From: Flavobacteriales bacterium
GTDB taxonomy: Bacteria; Bacteroidota; Bacteroidia; Flavobacteriales_F; PHOS-HE28
Length of the DNA stretch: 64,000 nt
NCBI GenBank assembly: GCA_016705545.1
Contig: JADIYA010000014.1
Coordinates: 62,001 to 126,000 of the forward strand
Reading direction: 5' to 3'
A program made the position numbers and the translations under genes. The notes below the pieces were generated by a model, which was given only the letters and a program-made list of their open reading frames with translations, was not told the origin of the DNA and did no database searches. Shown here one piece after another: positions 1 through 9,103 of this stretch (position 1 is its first letter; each line of letters starts with the position of its first letter).

Positions 1-2
1 CT

Positions 3-1416
3 GGGTGGATACCATCCGCTAGCGCCAATGACACTGAACTCACCGAGTTGACCGGTGCAAGGCTCGAGAGTTTCCTGTGGTGGCGCACCGGCCTCATGGT
101 GGAGCAACAGCGCAACATCCGGGAGCGCATGACGCTTTCTGGCACAACCACCTGCCCACGGAGTTCGGAGCGATCTTCAATCCGCGGCTCACCTATGTGT
201 ACGACCAGCTGCTGCGCACGCAATGCCTGGGGAATTTCCGCACGCTGATCCACGACATCTCGATCGACGGCGCGATGCTGGTGTACTTGAACGGATACCT
301 GAACACTGCGGCTGCGCCGGACGAGAACTATGCCCGCGAGCTGATGGAGCTCTTCACGTTGGGCGAAGGCAGCGGTTATACCGAAGAGGACGTGCAGGCC
401 GCCGCGCGCGTGCTCACAGGCTGGACGGTGCGCGAAACGGATGCCTTGGGCGATATCGTGCTGCCTTACGTGGCCTACCGGCCCAGTCAGCATGTCACGG
501 ACGACAAGCAGTTCAGCGCGTTCTTCAATAACACCGTGATCCAGGGCCAAACTGGCCAAGCGGGCGGCGAAACCGAACTGAACGCCTTGCTGGACATGAT
601 CCTGGCGAAGGAGGAGGTTTCGAAGTTCATCTGCCGCGAGGTCTATCGCTTCTTCGTGCATGGCGAGATCGACGCTTCCGCTGAGACCAATGTGATCGAA
701 CCGTTGGCGGAGATCTTCCGCGATAACGCGGCGGCTCCCGATCAGATGCGCATCGTGATGCAGGCCCTGCTCACCAGCGACCACTTCTTCAGCGCGAACG
801 TGCAGGGCCTGCATGATCATGAGCCCCGCGGATTGGGTGGTGGGCACGGTGCGCAAGCTCGAGGTGCCCATGCCCACGCCCCAGCAGCTCGAGGCGCAGC
901 ACCTGGTGTGGCGCGATGTCGCATTACCTGATGGCCTACTGCGGCCATGGCTGCACCCGCCCAACGTAGCGGGCTGGCCGGCCGCCTACCAGTTCCCGCC
1001 CTACGACGACCTCTGGCTCGACCGCCACCTACCCGGCACGCAAACTCAGATCCAAGATATCATCTGTACGCCGGCTTCTCCACGCCCAAGCACCTACGAG
1101 CCGCAGAGCAGGAACCTCCAGTTCAAGGTGGACTTCGCTTTCGTTGGTGGGGCAATTCCAGAACCCGCTCGACCCGAACACCTTGGTGGTGGAAGCGGCG
1201 GAACTGCTGTTCGCCACACCTGTGAGTTCACAGCGTGCGAACCCAGTTGAAGACCAGCTACCTGCTGCTCGGCCAGTTAAGCGACAGCTACTGGACCGAG
1301 GCTTGGGCCGCTGTACGTGCACGACCCGAACACCACGGACCTGACCGCGCAGCTCGTGCCTACGCCTGCTGCAGCGCCTCTTCCTCGACATGGCCAAGGC
1401 CGCCGAGAAACACTGA
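3..1416 (+). pseudogene. DUF1800 family protein, 5'-truncated by the window and multiply frameshifted
   Basis: The family signature is split over several frames. The stretch around LESFLWWRTGLMVEQQ is read in frame from base 3, and the continuation FWHNHLPTEF follows in another frame from about base 140. The core with ARELMELFTLG and a VLTGW motif runs to about 806. The segment with WLHPPNVAGW runs from about 813, and the end passes through three more frames around 1150, 1235 and 1370, finishing AKAAEKH and a TGA at 1414. At least four or five indels are needed to join it. DUF1800 proteins are exported proteins of unknown function that are usually encoded just upstream of a DUF1501 protein, as here. 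The start lies outside the window. Whether this is true decay or poor sequence cannot be decided from one copy. Confidence 0.8.
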
Positions 1417-1437
1417 ACCGCCTCAACACTCACCACC

Positions 1438-3019
1438 ATGAACCGCAGGCAATTCCTCCGCACATCTTCTGCAGCCACCGTAGGAGGCTTCACCGTGCAG
1501 GGCTTCAGCAGCCCCTTGATGCAGGCCCTCTGGAAGAACCGCGCAGCCGACGATCGCGTGCTGGTGATCATCCAGCTCTTCGGCGGCAACGATGGCCTCA
1601 ACACCGTGATCCCGCTCGACCAGTACAGCGTGCTCTCCGTGAAGCGCCCTTACGTGCTGATCCCGCAACCGCAGGTGCTGCCACTGGCCGGTCTCGGCGG
1701 CACGGGCCTGCACCCCGCCATGACCGGCATGCAGGACCTCTGGCAGGATGGAAAGCTCGCCATCGTGCAGGGCGTGGGCTATCCAGAACCGAACTTCTCG
1801 CACTTCCGCGCGACCGACATCTATGAGACCGGCGCGAATGCCGATCAATTGCTGAACTCCGGGTGGACCGGCCGCTACCTGAACCAGGAGTATCCCAACT
1901 ATCCCGCAGGCTATCCCAACGACGACATGCCCGATCCGCTCGCGATCCGGGTGGGCGGAGCAGTTGGCCTCGGCCTGCAATTCCAAGGCTTGAGCATGGG
2001 CGTCTCCATCAATAGCACCGATGACCCGCTCAACCTCACCAATTACATCTACCAGGACCCGCCAAGCGCAGCGTGCAATGGCGGCAAGCTCGACTTCGTT
2101 CGCCAGGTGCAGCGCCAAACGGACCTCTATGGCGATGTGATCGAAGCCGCGGCTTCGGCGAACTGCGTGCAGAGCACCTTGTACCCGACCGGGAATGCGC
2201 CCGGCGCGCGGCTCGCACAAGCGCTTAAAGTGGTAGCCAAGCTGATCGCGGCGGATTGAAGACCAAGATCACTGGGTGAGCCTCGGCGGGTTCGACACCC
2301 ATGCCCAGCAAGTGGAGCAGGATGACCATAGCATCGGCAATCACGCGGATCTGCTCCAAGGCCTGAGCGATTCGATCCACGCCTTCCAGGACGACCTCGG
2401 CCTGTTGGGCCTCGAGGACCGCGTGCTGGGAATGACCTTCAGTGAGTTCGGCCGCCGCATCGTGGACAACGCCTCGCTCGGTACGGACCACGGCAGCACG
2501 CAACCCATGTTCCTCTTCGGCACCAAGGTGCTCCCGGGCATGCTGGGCACCAATCCGGAGATCCCCAGCAACGCGACTTACCAGACCAACCTAGCCATGC
2601 AGTACGACTTCCGCAGCGTGTATGCGAGCGTGCTCAAGGACTGGTTCTGCCTGGAGCCGAATGATATCGACGCGGTGCTGCTCAACACCTACCAGCCCTT
2701 GGCGTTGATCGATCCCGATGGGTGCTTGGGCACCAGCGTGCATGAAGCCAACCAGCGCGCCGGTGATCAACTGCTGAACGCCTATCCGAATCCCTTCACC
2801 GAGCGCACCACGCTCGATTACGTGAGCAACGGCGGCCGGGTCATGATCCAGGTCTTCAATGAGCAAGGCCAGGTGGTGCAGACCGTGATGAACCAGCTCA
2901 TGCCCCAAGGCAGCTACCGCATCGACGTGGACCTGGGCGACATGCCGGCCGGCGTGTATTACGCGCGATTGCAGAACGAAGGGAACCAGCAAGTGCGAAA
3001 CCTGCTGAAGGTGCGCTGA
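1438..3019 (+). CDS. DUF1501 family protein with C-terminal T9SS type A sorting domain (frameshifted)
   Basis: The start ATG follows the DUF1800 relic by 21 bases. The N-terminus MNRRQFLRTSSAAT resembles the twin-arginine-like leader common in DUF1501 (sulfatase-like fold) proteins. Family motifs are visible: IIQLFGGNDGLNT, NFSHFRATDIYETG, VSLGGFDTHA and FSEFGRRI. The last 80 or so residues, from NAYPNPFTERTTLDY to LLKVR, form a type A T9SS sorting domain, so the product should be moved across the outer membrane. The frame changes twice near 2249-2272: the expected GLKTKI lies in an intermediate frame between LIAA and HWVSLGG, consistent with two single-base deletions. Unlesioned length would be about 527 residues. 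Function is unknown. Confidence 0.85.
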
Positions 3020-3083
3020 GCCGGTGCCGATGCGTGCGCTGTTAATGTCCTGTTAAGCAGGAAGAAGGTCGGGAAAGGCCCCT

Positions 3084-3091
3084 CACTTTTG
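3084..3091 (+). promoter_or_regulatory. possible promoter -7 box (CACTTTTG)
   Basis: This resembles the Bacteroidota -7 element TAnnTTTG with one mismatch. It lies 36 bases before the DUF1573 start at 3128, in an A/T-richer gap. I see no clear -33 TTG at the right distance, so support is weak. Confidence 0.3.
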
Positions 3092-3127
3092 GCGTACCAA
3101 CGTCGAAACAAAACATCTTTCAACCCG

Positions 3128-3589
3128 ATGAAGCAGCTCCTACTCTCTCTCGGATTCGGCCTCGCAGTGCTCACTGCAGCAGCGCAACCCAATGCCAAGC
3201 CTGTTGGCGGCAGCGGCCCCATGATCAGCCTGGACAAGGAAAGCCACGACTACGGCACCATCCCGCAAGGCGCCAATGGCACCTGCGAGTTCACCGTGAC
3301 CAACACCGGCGATGCGCCCTTGATCATCACCCAGTGCCAAGGCAGCTGCGGTTGCACGGTGCCTAAGTGCGAGACGGCCCCCATCAAGCCCGGTGAGAAG
3401 AGCACCATCACGGTGAAGTACGACACCAACCGCCAAGGGCCCATCAACAAGAGCGTCACCATCACCAGCAACGCCACCAATGCCCCGAGCAAGATCGTGA
3501 CGATCCGTGGCACGGTGGAGGCCACTGCAGCGTCGCCCACCTCGCCGGTGAAGGAGGCCAGCCCGATGGCGCCTGTCGAGAAGCATTGA
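3128..3589 (+). CDS. DUF1573 domain exported protein (copy 1)
   Basis: This is a 153-residue protein with a signal peptide (MKQLLLSLGFGLAVLTAAAQ) and one DUF1573 domain, an Ig-like/ASH-type beta sandwich common in Bacteroidota. Key motifs are HDYGTI near the domain start, NTGDAPLIIT, the cysteine cluster GSCGCTVPKC, and KYDTNRQGPINKSVTI. The C-terminus is a low-complexity P/A/S/E tail with no T9SS domain, so it is probably periplasmic or lipid-free secreted. I chose the ATG at 3128 because an upstream in-frame start would put 13 charged residues before the hydrophobic core. It is followed 21 bases later by a close paralogue. Molecular function is unknown. Confidence 0.85.
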   Translation: MKQLLLSLGFGLAVLTAAAQPNAKPVGGSGPMISLDKESHDYGTIPQGANGTCEFTVTNTGDAPLIITQCQGSCGCTVPKCETAPIKPGEKSTITVKYDTNRQGPINKSVTITSNATNAPSKIVTIRGTVEATAASPTSPVKEASPMAPVEKH

Positions 3590-3610
3590 TCCGCAAGCAC
3601 GCCCGCACCC

Positions 3611-4012
3611 ATGATGAAGCTCCTGACCCTCGCCTTCGCAGCCATGCTGGGCGCCACGGCGATCGCCCAGAACGGGCCCATGATCCAAGTGGACAAGGAA
3701 GTGCATGACTACGGCACCATCGCGCAAGGCGCCAACGGCGAATGCTCGTTCGTGGTGACCAATACGGGCGATGCCCCACTGATCATCACCAACTGCAAGG
3801 GCTCCTGCGGCTGCACGGTCCCCAAGTGCGACACCACGCCGATCCCTCCGGGGCAGAAGAGCACGGTATCCGTGCGCTACGACACCAAGCGCACCGGGCC
3901 GATCAACAAGAGCGTCACCATCACCAGCAACGCCGTGAACGAACCCGATAAGATCGTGCGCGTGAAAGGCATGGTCTCGGGCGGCGCGGAGGACGGTGCA
4001 ACGCCGCACTGA
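3611..4012 (+). CDS. DUF1573 domain exported protein (copy 2, tandem paralogue)
   Basis: This is a 133-residue protein with a signal peptide (MMKLLTLAFAAMLGATAIAQ) and a single DUF1573 domain nearly identical in motif order to the gene before it: HDYGTIAQGANG, NTGDAPLIIT, GSCGCTVPKC and RTGPINKSVTI. The shared GSCGCTVPKC cysteines are a conserved feature of this subgroup. It lacks the extended C-terminal tail of copy 1. The 21-base spacing and same strand suggest one transcript, and the similarity points to a recent tandem duplication. A hairpin terminator follows. Function unknown. Confidence 0.85.
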   Translation: MMKLLTLAFAAMLGATAIAQNGPMIQVDKEVHDYGTIAQGANGECSFVVTNTGDAPLIITNCKGSCGCTVPKCDTTPIPPGQKSTVSVRYDTKRTGPINKSVTITSNAVNEPDKIVRVKGMVSGGAEDGATPH

Positions 4013-4031
4013 GTCCGATCCATCAGCAAGG

Positions 4032-4065
4032 CGAGGCCCTTCCGCAAGGAGGGGCCTCGTGCTTT
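4032..4065 (+). terminator. rho-independent-type hairpin after the DUF1573 pair
   Basis: CGAGGCCC (4032-4039) pairs with GGGCCTCG (4052-4059) around a 12-base loop and is followed by a short T-containing stretch (tgctttg). The hairpin sits 20 bases after the copy 2 stop codon. Confidence 0.6.
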
Positions 4066-4108
4066 GCGGCGCATGACGAACTTCGCCCGCGCAACCAACG
4101 CCACGCCC

Positions 4109-5338
4109 ATGCCCGCCATTTCGTCCAAAGGCCGATTGATGCCGCCCTCCCCCATCCGCAAGCTCGTGCCCTACGCCGAGGCGGCCAAGAAGCGCGGCGT
4201 CCAGGTCATCCACCTCAACATCGGGCAGCCCGATATCGCAACGCCGGATGTGGCCCTGGATGCCATGCGCAAGCTGGACCGCAAGGTGATCGAGTACAGC
4301 CACAGCGCCGGATTCGAGAGCTATCGGAAAGGACTGGCGGCCTACTACGCCGAGCACGGCATCGCGATCACGCACGAGCAGATCATCGTGACCAATGGCG
4401 GCAGTGAAGCGCTGCTCTTCGGCATGATGAGCTGCTTCGAGCCGGGCGACGAGGTGATCATCCCCGAGCCCTACTACGCCAACTACAACAGCTTCGCGGT
4501 GAGCGCAGGCGTGAAGGTCGTTCCTGTGCGATGCACCATTGCCGATGGCTTCGCGCTGCCGCCGATCCAGGCCTTCGAGGCGCTGATCACCCCGCGCACC
4601 AAGGGCATCCTGATCTGCAATCCGGGCAATCCCACCGGCTACCTCTACAGCCGGGCCGAGCTCGAGACCCTGCGGAGCATCGTGCTCAAGCACGACCTCT
4701 TCCTCTTCGCCGACGAGGTGTACCGCGAGTTCTGCTACGATGGCGCCGTCCACGTGAGCGCGCTCGCCCTCGATGGCCTCGATCAGCACGCGGTGCTCAT
4801 CGACAGCGTGAGCAAGCGTTACAGCATGTGCGGCGCGCGCGTGGGCGCCTTCATCACGCGCAACACCGAGCTGCTGCAGACCGCGATGAAATTCGCGCAG
4901 GCCCGCTTGAGCCCGCCCACCTTCGGGCAATTGGCCAGTGAAGCAGCGCTGCGCACGCCGAAACAGTATTTCGATGACGTGGTGGCCGAGTACGTGCAGC
5001 GGCGCGACATCCTGGTCGATGGCCTCAACACCATCCCGGGCGTCATCTGCGCCAAGCCGAAGGGAGCATTCTATTGCGTGGCCGAACTCCCCATCGACGA
5101 CAGTGATGCCTTCTGCCAATGGCTGCTCGAATCCTTCAGCCATGAAGGTCACACCGTGATGATGGCCCCGGCCACCGGCTTCTACGCCGAGCCGGCCACT
5201 GGGCGCACGCAGGTGCGATTGGCTTACGTGCTGGAACAGCCACAGCTGAAACTGGCCGTGGAATGCCTGCGCGAAGCATTGGCCGTATACCCCGGCCGTC
5301 TTGCACCAGCCAATGCGGCGGTGGTTGAATCGAGGTAG
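4109..5338 (+). CDS. pyridoxal-phosphate-dependent aminotransferase, class I/II
   Basis: About 409 residues with the fold-type I aminotransferase pattern: the start region ISSKGRLMPPSPIRKL, substrate-side motif HLNIGQPDI, NPGNPTG, ADEVYREF, and the Schiff-base lysine in DSVSKRYSMCGARVGAF. The C-terminal GAFYCVAELP and arginine-containing TQVRLAYV match the family. It is a cytoplasmic amino-acid aminotransferase; the exact substrate (aspartate, aromatic or branched) cannot be told from the sequence. The start at 4109 was chosen because Bacteroidota homologues begin just before ISxKG; in-frame ATGs at 4064 and 4073 would add a non-conserved leader overlapping the terminator tail. It is monocistronic as far as can be seen. 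Confidence 0.85.
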   Translation: MPAISSKGRLMPPSPIRKLVPYAEAAKKRGVQVIHLNIGQPDIATPDVALDAMRKLDRKVIEYSHSAGFESYRKGLAAYYAEHGIAITHEQIIVTNGGSEALLFGMMSCFEPGDEVIIPEPYYANYNSFAVSAGVKVVPVRCTIADGFALPPIQAFEALITPRTKGILICNPGNPTGYLYSRAELETLRSIVLKHDLFLFADEVYREFCYDGAVHVSALALDGLDQHAVLIDSVSKRYSMCGARVGAFITRNTELLQTAMKFAQARLSPPTFGQLASEAALRTPKQYFDDVVAEYVQRRDILVDGLNTIPGVICAKPKGAFYCVAELPIDDSDAFCQWLLESFSHEGHTVMMAPATGFYAEPATGRTQVRLAYVLEQPQLKLAVECLREALAVYPGRLAPANAAVVESR

Positions 5339-5458
5339 CCGATCCAATCCGGTCGGCATTTCCTTGCGCAATCCGTTGGTCTGTCTGTAACCGCATTTCG
5401 TCGGATCCGTTGAAGCGGCCCGGCTTGGCCTACTCCGCCAGGCCCAAAACGGACCGAG

Positions 5459-5803
5459 ATGAGCACATGGAACCCTTGGAAAGGGCTGGCGCCGATGGCG
5501 TTCGCCCTCTTGATCTCTGCCAACGCCAAGGCGCAGGGAAGCACCCCGATCATCGAAGAGGAGCACCGCTACCAGTTCAGCCTCACCACTGCGCTGAGCG
5601 CGTATGATGAGAAGCTCTTCACGGAGGCCGTCTCGGGCTTCGACCCGCGCATGAAGGTGAGCATCGACAGGCCATCGCGGCTGATGAAGATCCTGGCCTA
5701 CCAGCCGATCGATCCGGCACAGGTGATCAACCTCGCGGCGGGCATGGGCGTAGGCCTCGCCCCTCGCTCGAACCGAATCGATCCCAAGACCGAGAACCAA
5801 TGA
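5459..5803 (+). CDS. small exported protein of probable ferredoxin-like fold, partner of the 5800 T9SS gene
   Basis: A 114-residue protein with a signal peptide ending ANAKAQG. The mature part (about 80 residues) reads by eye as strand-helix-strand-strand-helix-strand: HRYQFSLT, AYDEKLFTEAVSGF, MKVSIDR, LMKILAYQ, AQVINLAAGM, VGLAP. This order resembles the small metal-binding HMA fold but has no CxxC. Its stop overlaps the next start as ATGA, so the two genes are probably translationally coupled. Genes at 8642 and 11055 have the same size class, pattern and position ahead of a giant T9SS gene. Unlike them this one stops early (RSNRIDPKTENQ) and lacks their TGDxxxD/RY C-terminal motif. Function unknown; a chaperone or surface partner of the large protein is only a guess. 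Confidence 0.7.
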   Translation: MSTWNPWKGLAPMAFALLISANAKAQGSTPIIEEEHRYQFSLTTALSAYDEKLFTEAVSGFDPRMKVSIDRPSRLMKILAYQPIDPAQVINLAAGMGVGLAPRSNRIDPKTENQ

Positions 5804-8463
5804 GCACCTCGATCACACGACCCACAGTGCTGCGCGGAGCCCTCATCGGCCTGGCCTTCGCCGTGTCAGCCACAAGCGGCGCGCAAACCGCAACGGACGC
5901 CTGCGGCTATAACGCCGGGAATGAGTACCCGGTAGGCACATCCTGCACCTTCAACGACTTCAATAAGCCGGGATCCTTCTCCGCCACCTACACGGCATCC
6001 GGTTGCACCGGAGGCAACTACGATGATGCATGGGGCTGGTTCACGGCCACCTACGCAACCACGAACATCACATTCGACCCGGACAACAACCACCGGCCGA
6101 TCATGCACGTGTACACGGGGACCTGCACTGCTGGCCTCACGCAGGTCGCTTGCGTGAATTCCGGTGGCAACGGAAACAACGCGGTGATCACCGGCCTGGC
6201 CACCACGCCCGGCACGAACTACATGATCCGGATCCAGCGCCACAACGACAACAGCGGCATGGATGGTCGCATCTGCATCTGGAGCCCTGTGCCGCCAGCG
6301 AACGACGAGCCATGCGCGGCAACGGCCCTCACCGTGGGTCAGAGCTGCACCCTCACCGCCACCAACAACAGCAACAGCACGGCCACCGCCGGCATCCCGG
6401 CTCCGGGGTGCGCCAACTTCACCGGAAATGACGTTTGGTACTCCTTCGTGGCGCCATCCAACGGCATCGCCAATATCGAGACCACTGCGGGAACGCTGAC
6501 CAACTCGGGCATGGCCCTGTACAGCGCGACCGCATGCAACGGCTCGTTCACGTTGATCGAATGCGATGCCGATGATGGCCCGAGCAGCATGAGCGAGATC
6601 AATCGCACCGGCCTTAACCCGGGCCAGACCTATTACGTGCGCATGTGGGGCGAGAGCGGAGCCAGTGGCACCTTCAACATTTGCGTGTGGTCTCCACCAG
6701 TCAATGATGATCCCTGCGGAGCGATCTCCATCTCGTTGGGCTCAACCTGCTCTTACACCACGTATTCCAACGTGAACGCCAGCGCGACGGCCGGCATCCC
6801 CACTCCCGGTTGCAGCACCTATTCCGGCGGCGACATCTGGTTCAGCTTCGTGGCGCCGGCCTCTGGATTGGTCGCGATCCGCACCACGGCCGGGAGCCTG
6901 ACCAACGCAGCCATGGCGCTCTATCAAGCCACGGCATGCAATGGCACCTTCACGCTGATCTCCTGCGACAACACGAGCGGGACGGGCAACATGCCCTTCC
7001 TTTCCTACACCCCCCTGGAACTGATAGCAGGAACCACCTACTACTTGCGCGTCTGGGGCAACAACGGGAACAGCGGGACCTTCAATCTGTGCCTGAATAC
7101 CGCTCCAGCGACCGGGGATTGCACCTATGCCTTGCACATGTACGATTCGCAGGGCGATGGCTGGGGCGGCAGCAACGTGAGCATCCAGATCGGCGCCGGA
7201 CCAGCGGTGAGCTACACCAACACCAACGCCGATCGCGAGGTGGCCTACATCACGGCTTCCATCGGCCAATCGATCCAACTCACGTACAATTCAGTCGGTG
7301 GGAACCAGGGCGAGATCCGGTATGTGCTGCAATTGATCTACGGCCCTGTCTACTCCGATGGCCCAACACCAGGCACCGGCCTTCGCTACGTGGGCACCGT
7401 CGATTGCCAATCCGCCGCGCCTACCACGAGCGACTGCTACGGGCGCACGGCCATCTGCGGCGCCCAGCAGGTCAGTGACAACCCCACGAGCACCGGACTC
7501 ACGGCCGACCTGCATCTGCACTCACGCGGCTGCCTCGGCTCGAATGAGCGACAAGGCTCCTGGTACAGCTTCTCGCCTTCCGCGGGCGGCACGCTCGGGT
7601 TCACGATCTCGCCGAACAACCCGGCCGACGATTACGACTTCGCTATTTGGGGACCCTTCGCATCGCTGAGCTGCCCGCCCATGGCGGCGCCGCTGCGCTG
7701 CAATTACAGCGGGGATCCCGGTGATACCGGCCTCTCCTCCGCAGGTACCAATCCATCAGAGAATGCATCCGGATTCAAGTGGTCCACCTTGATGCCCGTG
7801 AGCACCGACGAATACTACCTGCTCTACATCAGCAATTGGAGCCAGAGCGGCCTGGCCTTCGACCTCACCTGGCAGCTCACCGATGGGGCCAGCCTCGACT
7901 GCAACCTGCTCCCGGTGCAGCTCATCAGCCTCAACGGCGCTCCGGTTCCCGAGGGCATCCGCTTGGAGTGGAATACCGCCACCGAGACCAACACCGCCTT
8001 CTTCGCGGTGGAGCGGCAGGACGAGACCGGTGCATTCCAGCAGATCGGGCAAGTGGCCGCTGCGGGAAACTCAACCAGCACCACCGCCTACGAATTCCTG
8101 GATGCGCAACCGCTGCCCGGATTCAACTACTACCGGCTGAAGATGATCGACCTCGATGGCAGCGACGAACTGAGCGAAGTGGTGGCCGTGGCCAACCGCT
8201 ATGGATCATTCGTCGGCGGCCTCTTCCCGAACCCGGCCGAGGACCAGATTAGCGTGGTGATCGACGCCGATGCGGAGATGCTCGCCTACCTGCGCGTGCT
8301 CGACGCGAGCGGCCGGCTCGTCGGAGAGCACCGATCAACCGTGGCTGCAGGTCAGCAAACCGTGACCATGCCGCTGAACGGCCTCGAAAGCGGGCATTAC
8401 GTGCTCATCGCATCGTTCGGCGAAGGCCGATCGCAGAACATCGGAAGATTCGTTGTCCGCTGA
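5800..8463 (+). CDS. large modular secreted protein with T9SS type A sorting domain
   Basis: 887 residues. The signal peptide ends near SATSGAQT. Two beta-sandwich repeats begin at NDEPCAAT (about residue 168) and NDDPCGAI (about 302), each with DVWYSFVAP or DIWFSFVAP, a TTAG.LTN motif and TYYVRMWG. A Y.LHMYDSQGDGWGG module (about 440-540) follows, then a module with CLGSNERQGSWYSF and DDYDFAIWGPF (about 560-700). The C-terminus has a fibronectin-like ELSEVV region and a type A sorting tail from FPNPAEDQ (about 808) to RFVVR. It is expected on the cell surface or released after T9SS sorting. Probable role is adhesion or matrix; no catalytic motif is seen. It is coupled to the 5459 gene by a 4-base overlap and closed by a hairpin. 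Confidence 0.85.
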   Translation: MSTSITRPTVLRGALIGLAFAVSATSGAQTATDACGYNAGNEYPVGTSCTFNDFNKPGSFSATYTASGCTGGNYDDAWGWFTATYATTNITFDPDNNHRPIMHVYTGTCTAGLTQVACVNSGGNGNNAVITGLATTPGTNYMIRIQRHNDNSGMDGRICIWSPVPPANDEPCAATALTVGQSCTLTATNNSNSTATAGIPAPGCANFTGNDVWYSFVAPSNGIANIETTAGTLTNSGMALYSATACNGSFTLIECDADDGPSSMSEINRTGLNPGQTYYVRMWGESGASGTFNICVWSPPVNDDPCGAISISLGSTCSYTTYSNVNASATAGIPTPGCSTYSGGDIWFSFVAPASGLVAIRTTAGSLTNAAMALYQATACNGTFTLISCDNTSGTGNMPFLSYTPLELIAGTTYYLRVWGNNGNSGTFNLCLNTAPATGDCTYALHMYDSQGDGWGGSNVSIQIGAGPAVSYTNTNADREVAYITASIGQSIQLTYNSVGGNQGEIRYVLQLIYGPVYSDGPTPGTGLRYVGTVDCQSAAPTTSDCYGRTAICGAQQVSDNPTSTGLTADLHLHSRGCLGSNERQGSWYSFSPSAGGTLGFTISPNNPADDYDFAIWGPFASLSCPPMAAPLRCNYSGDPGDTGLSSAGTNPSENASGFKWSTLMPVSTDEYYLLYISNWSQSGLAFDLTWQLTDGASLDCNLLPVQLISLNGAPVPEGIRLEWNTATETNTAFFAVERQDETGAFQQIGQVAAAGNSTSTTAYEFLDAQPLPGFNYYRLKMIDLDGSDELSEVVAVANRYGSFVGGLFPNPAEDQISVVIDADAEMLAYLRVLDASGRLVGEHRSTVAAGQQTVTMPLNGLESGHYVLIASFGEGRSQNIGRFVVR

Positions 8464-8488
8464 GCGAGCATCCGAACCATTCTCAAGC

Positions 8489-8517
8489 AAGGCCGGGCCA
8501 AAGACCCGGCCTTGTTG
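8489..8517 (+). terminator. hairpin terminator after the 5800 gene
   Basis: AAGGCCGGG (8489-8497) pairs perfectly with CCCGGCCTT (8505-8513) over a 7-base loop, followed by TTGTT. It lies 26 bases after the stop codon. Confidence 0.75.
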
Positions 8518-8539
8518 AATTCTGACACCGGCTGGAATG

Positions 8540-8569
8540 TTGCCCGTTCGCGCCCAGCGACTACTTTCG
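8540..8569 (+). promoter_or_regulatory. Bacteroidota-type promoter for the 8642 unit
   Basis: The -7 box TACTTTCG lies at 8562-8569. A TTG at 8540-8542 stands 19 bases upstream of it, the spacing expected of the Bacteroidota -33 element. The promoter follows the terminator of the preceding unit and leaves a leader of about 70 bases before the ATG at 8642. Confidence 0.65.
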
Positions 8570-8641
8570 TCCGTGACGCGGCGGGGTTGAGACAACTTGG
8601 CGGTTCGGAAAGCGTCTTCCATCTAAACGGATCACAAGGCC

Positions 8642-9091
8642 ATGAAGCTGAAGCTTACCGAATCCGGATCACGTCTGTTGCGGATGTCCTGCATGGCCAT
8701 CGCGTTCACGGCCTTGGCCCATGGCGCATGGGCGCAGGCGCAGGCCGTGTACCATTTCCGCTGCGATGGCCTCCTGGATGGCATCACCTTCAAGCACGCC
8801 GCCGAGAACCTGAATGGCTTGGATGCACAGGCGTTGCTTTCCTCCGACGCCGAATTCCTGAAAGTGCGGATCGATGCGTCCATCCCGTACGAACGGATCC
8901 TGCGCGCGCTCAATGCCGGTGCAAGGCAATTCCAACCGGCCGTGGGAGCCACCGCGCAGGGTTTCCCCACCCGCGTGGATACCGGCGATCCCGCTGGCGA
9001 CGACCTGCGGTACACGATTGCCAAGGAGGCCTGGATCGCTGTGCATCCGCAGCAGTACCAGCAGATGATCGGCGATTCACCACAACGTTAA
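8642..9091 (+). CDS. small exported protein of probable ferredoxin-like fold with C-terminal TGDPAGD motif
   Basis: 149 residues. The signal peptide is long, with a hydrophobic core MSCMAIAFTALAHGAWA before AQAQ. The following 75 residues show a beta-alpha-beta-beta-alpha-beta order: AVYHFRC, FKHAAENLNGL, AQALLSSD, LKVRIDA, YERILRALNAG, RQFQPAV. The C-terminal part has VDTGDPAGDDLRY followed by AKEAWIAVHPQQY, which parallels TGDEPADMARY and AVEQWNALHPEA in the 11055 protein. It is 12 bases upstream of a damaged T9SS cargo gene. No cysteine pair or catalytic motif is seen. Function unknown; its constant position ahead of large T9SS proteins suggests a joint role. Confidence 0.7.
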   Translation: MKLKLTESGSRLLRMSCMAIAFTALAHGAWAQAQAVYHFRCDGLLDGITFKHAAENLNGLDAQALLSSDAEFLKVRIDASIPYERILRALNAGARQFQPAVGATAQGFPTRVDTGDPAGDDLRYTIAKEAWIAVHPQQYQQMIGDSPQR

Positions 9092-9103
9092 TCCCGAGCA
9101 GAC

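Noticed and set aside
3140..5800. Very long open frame on the minus strand
   Set aside because: It runs antisense to the DUF1573 pair, the aminotransferase and the 5459 gene, which all have clear protein motifs. The translation is His/Arg/Ala/Gly-rich with no domain, a known effect of GC-rich third positions.
5459..5803. Heavy-metal-binding (HMA) domain in the small partner protein
   Set aside because: The strand-helix order is similar, but the CxxC metal site is missing in all three small proteins, so metal binding is not supported.
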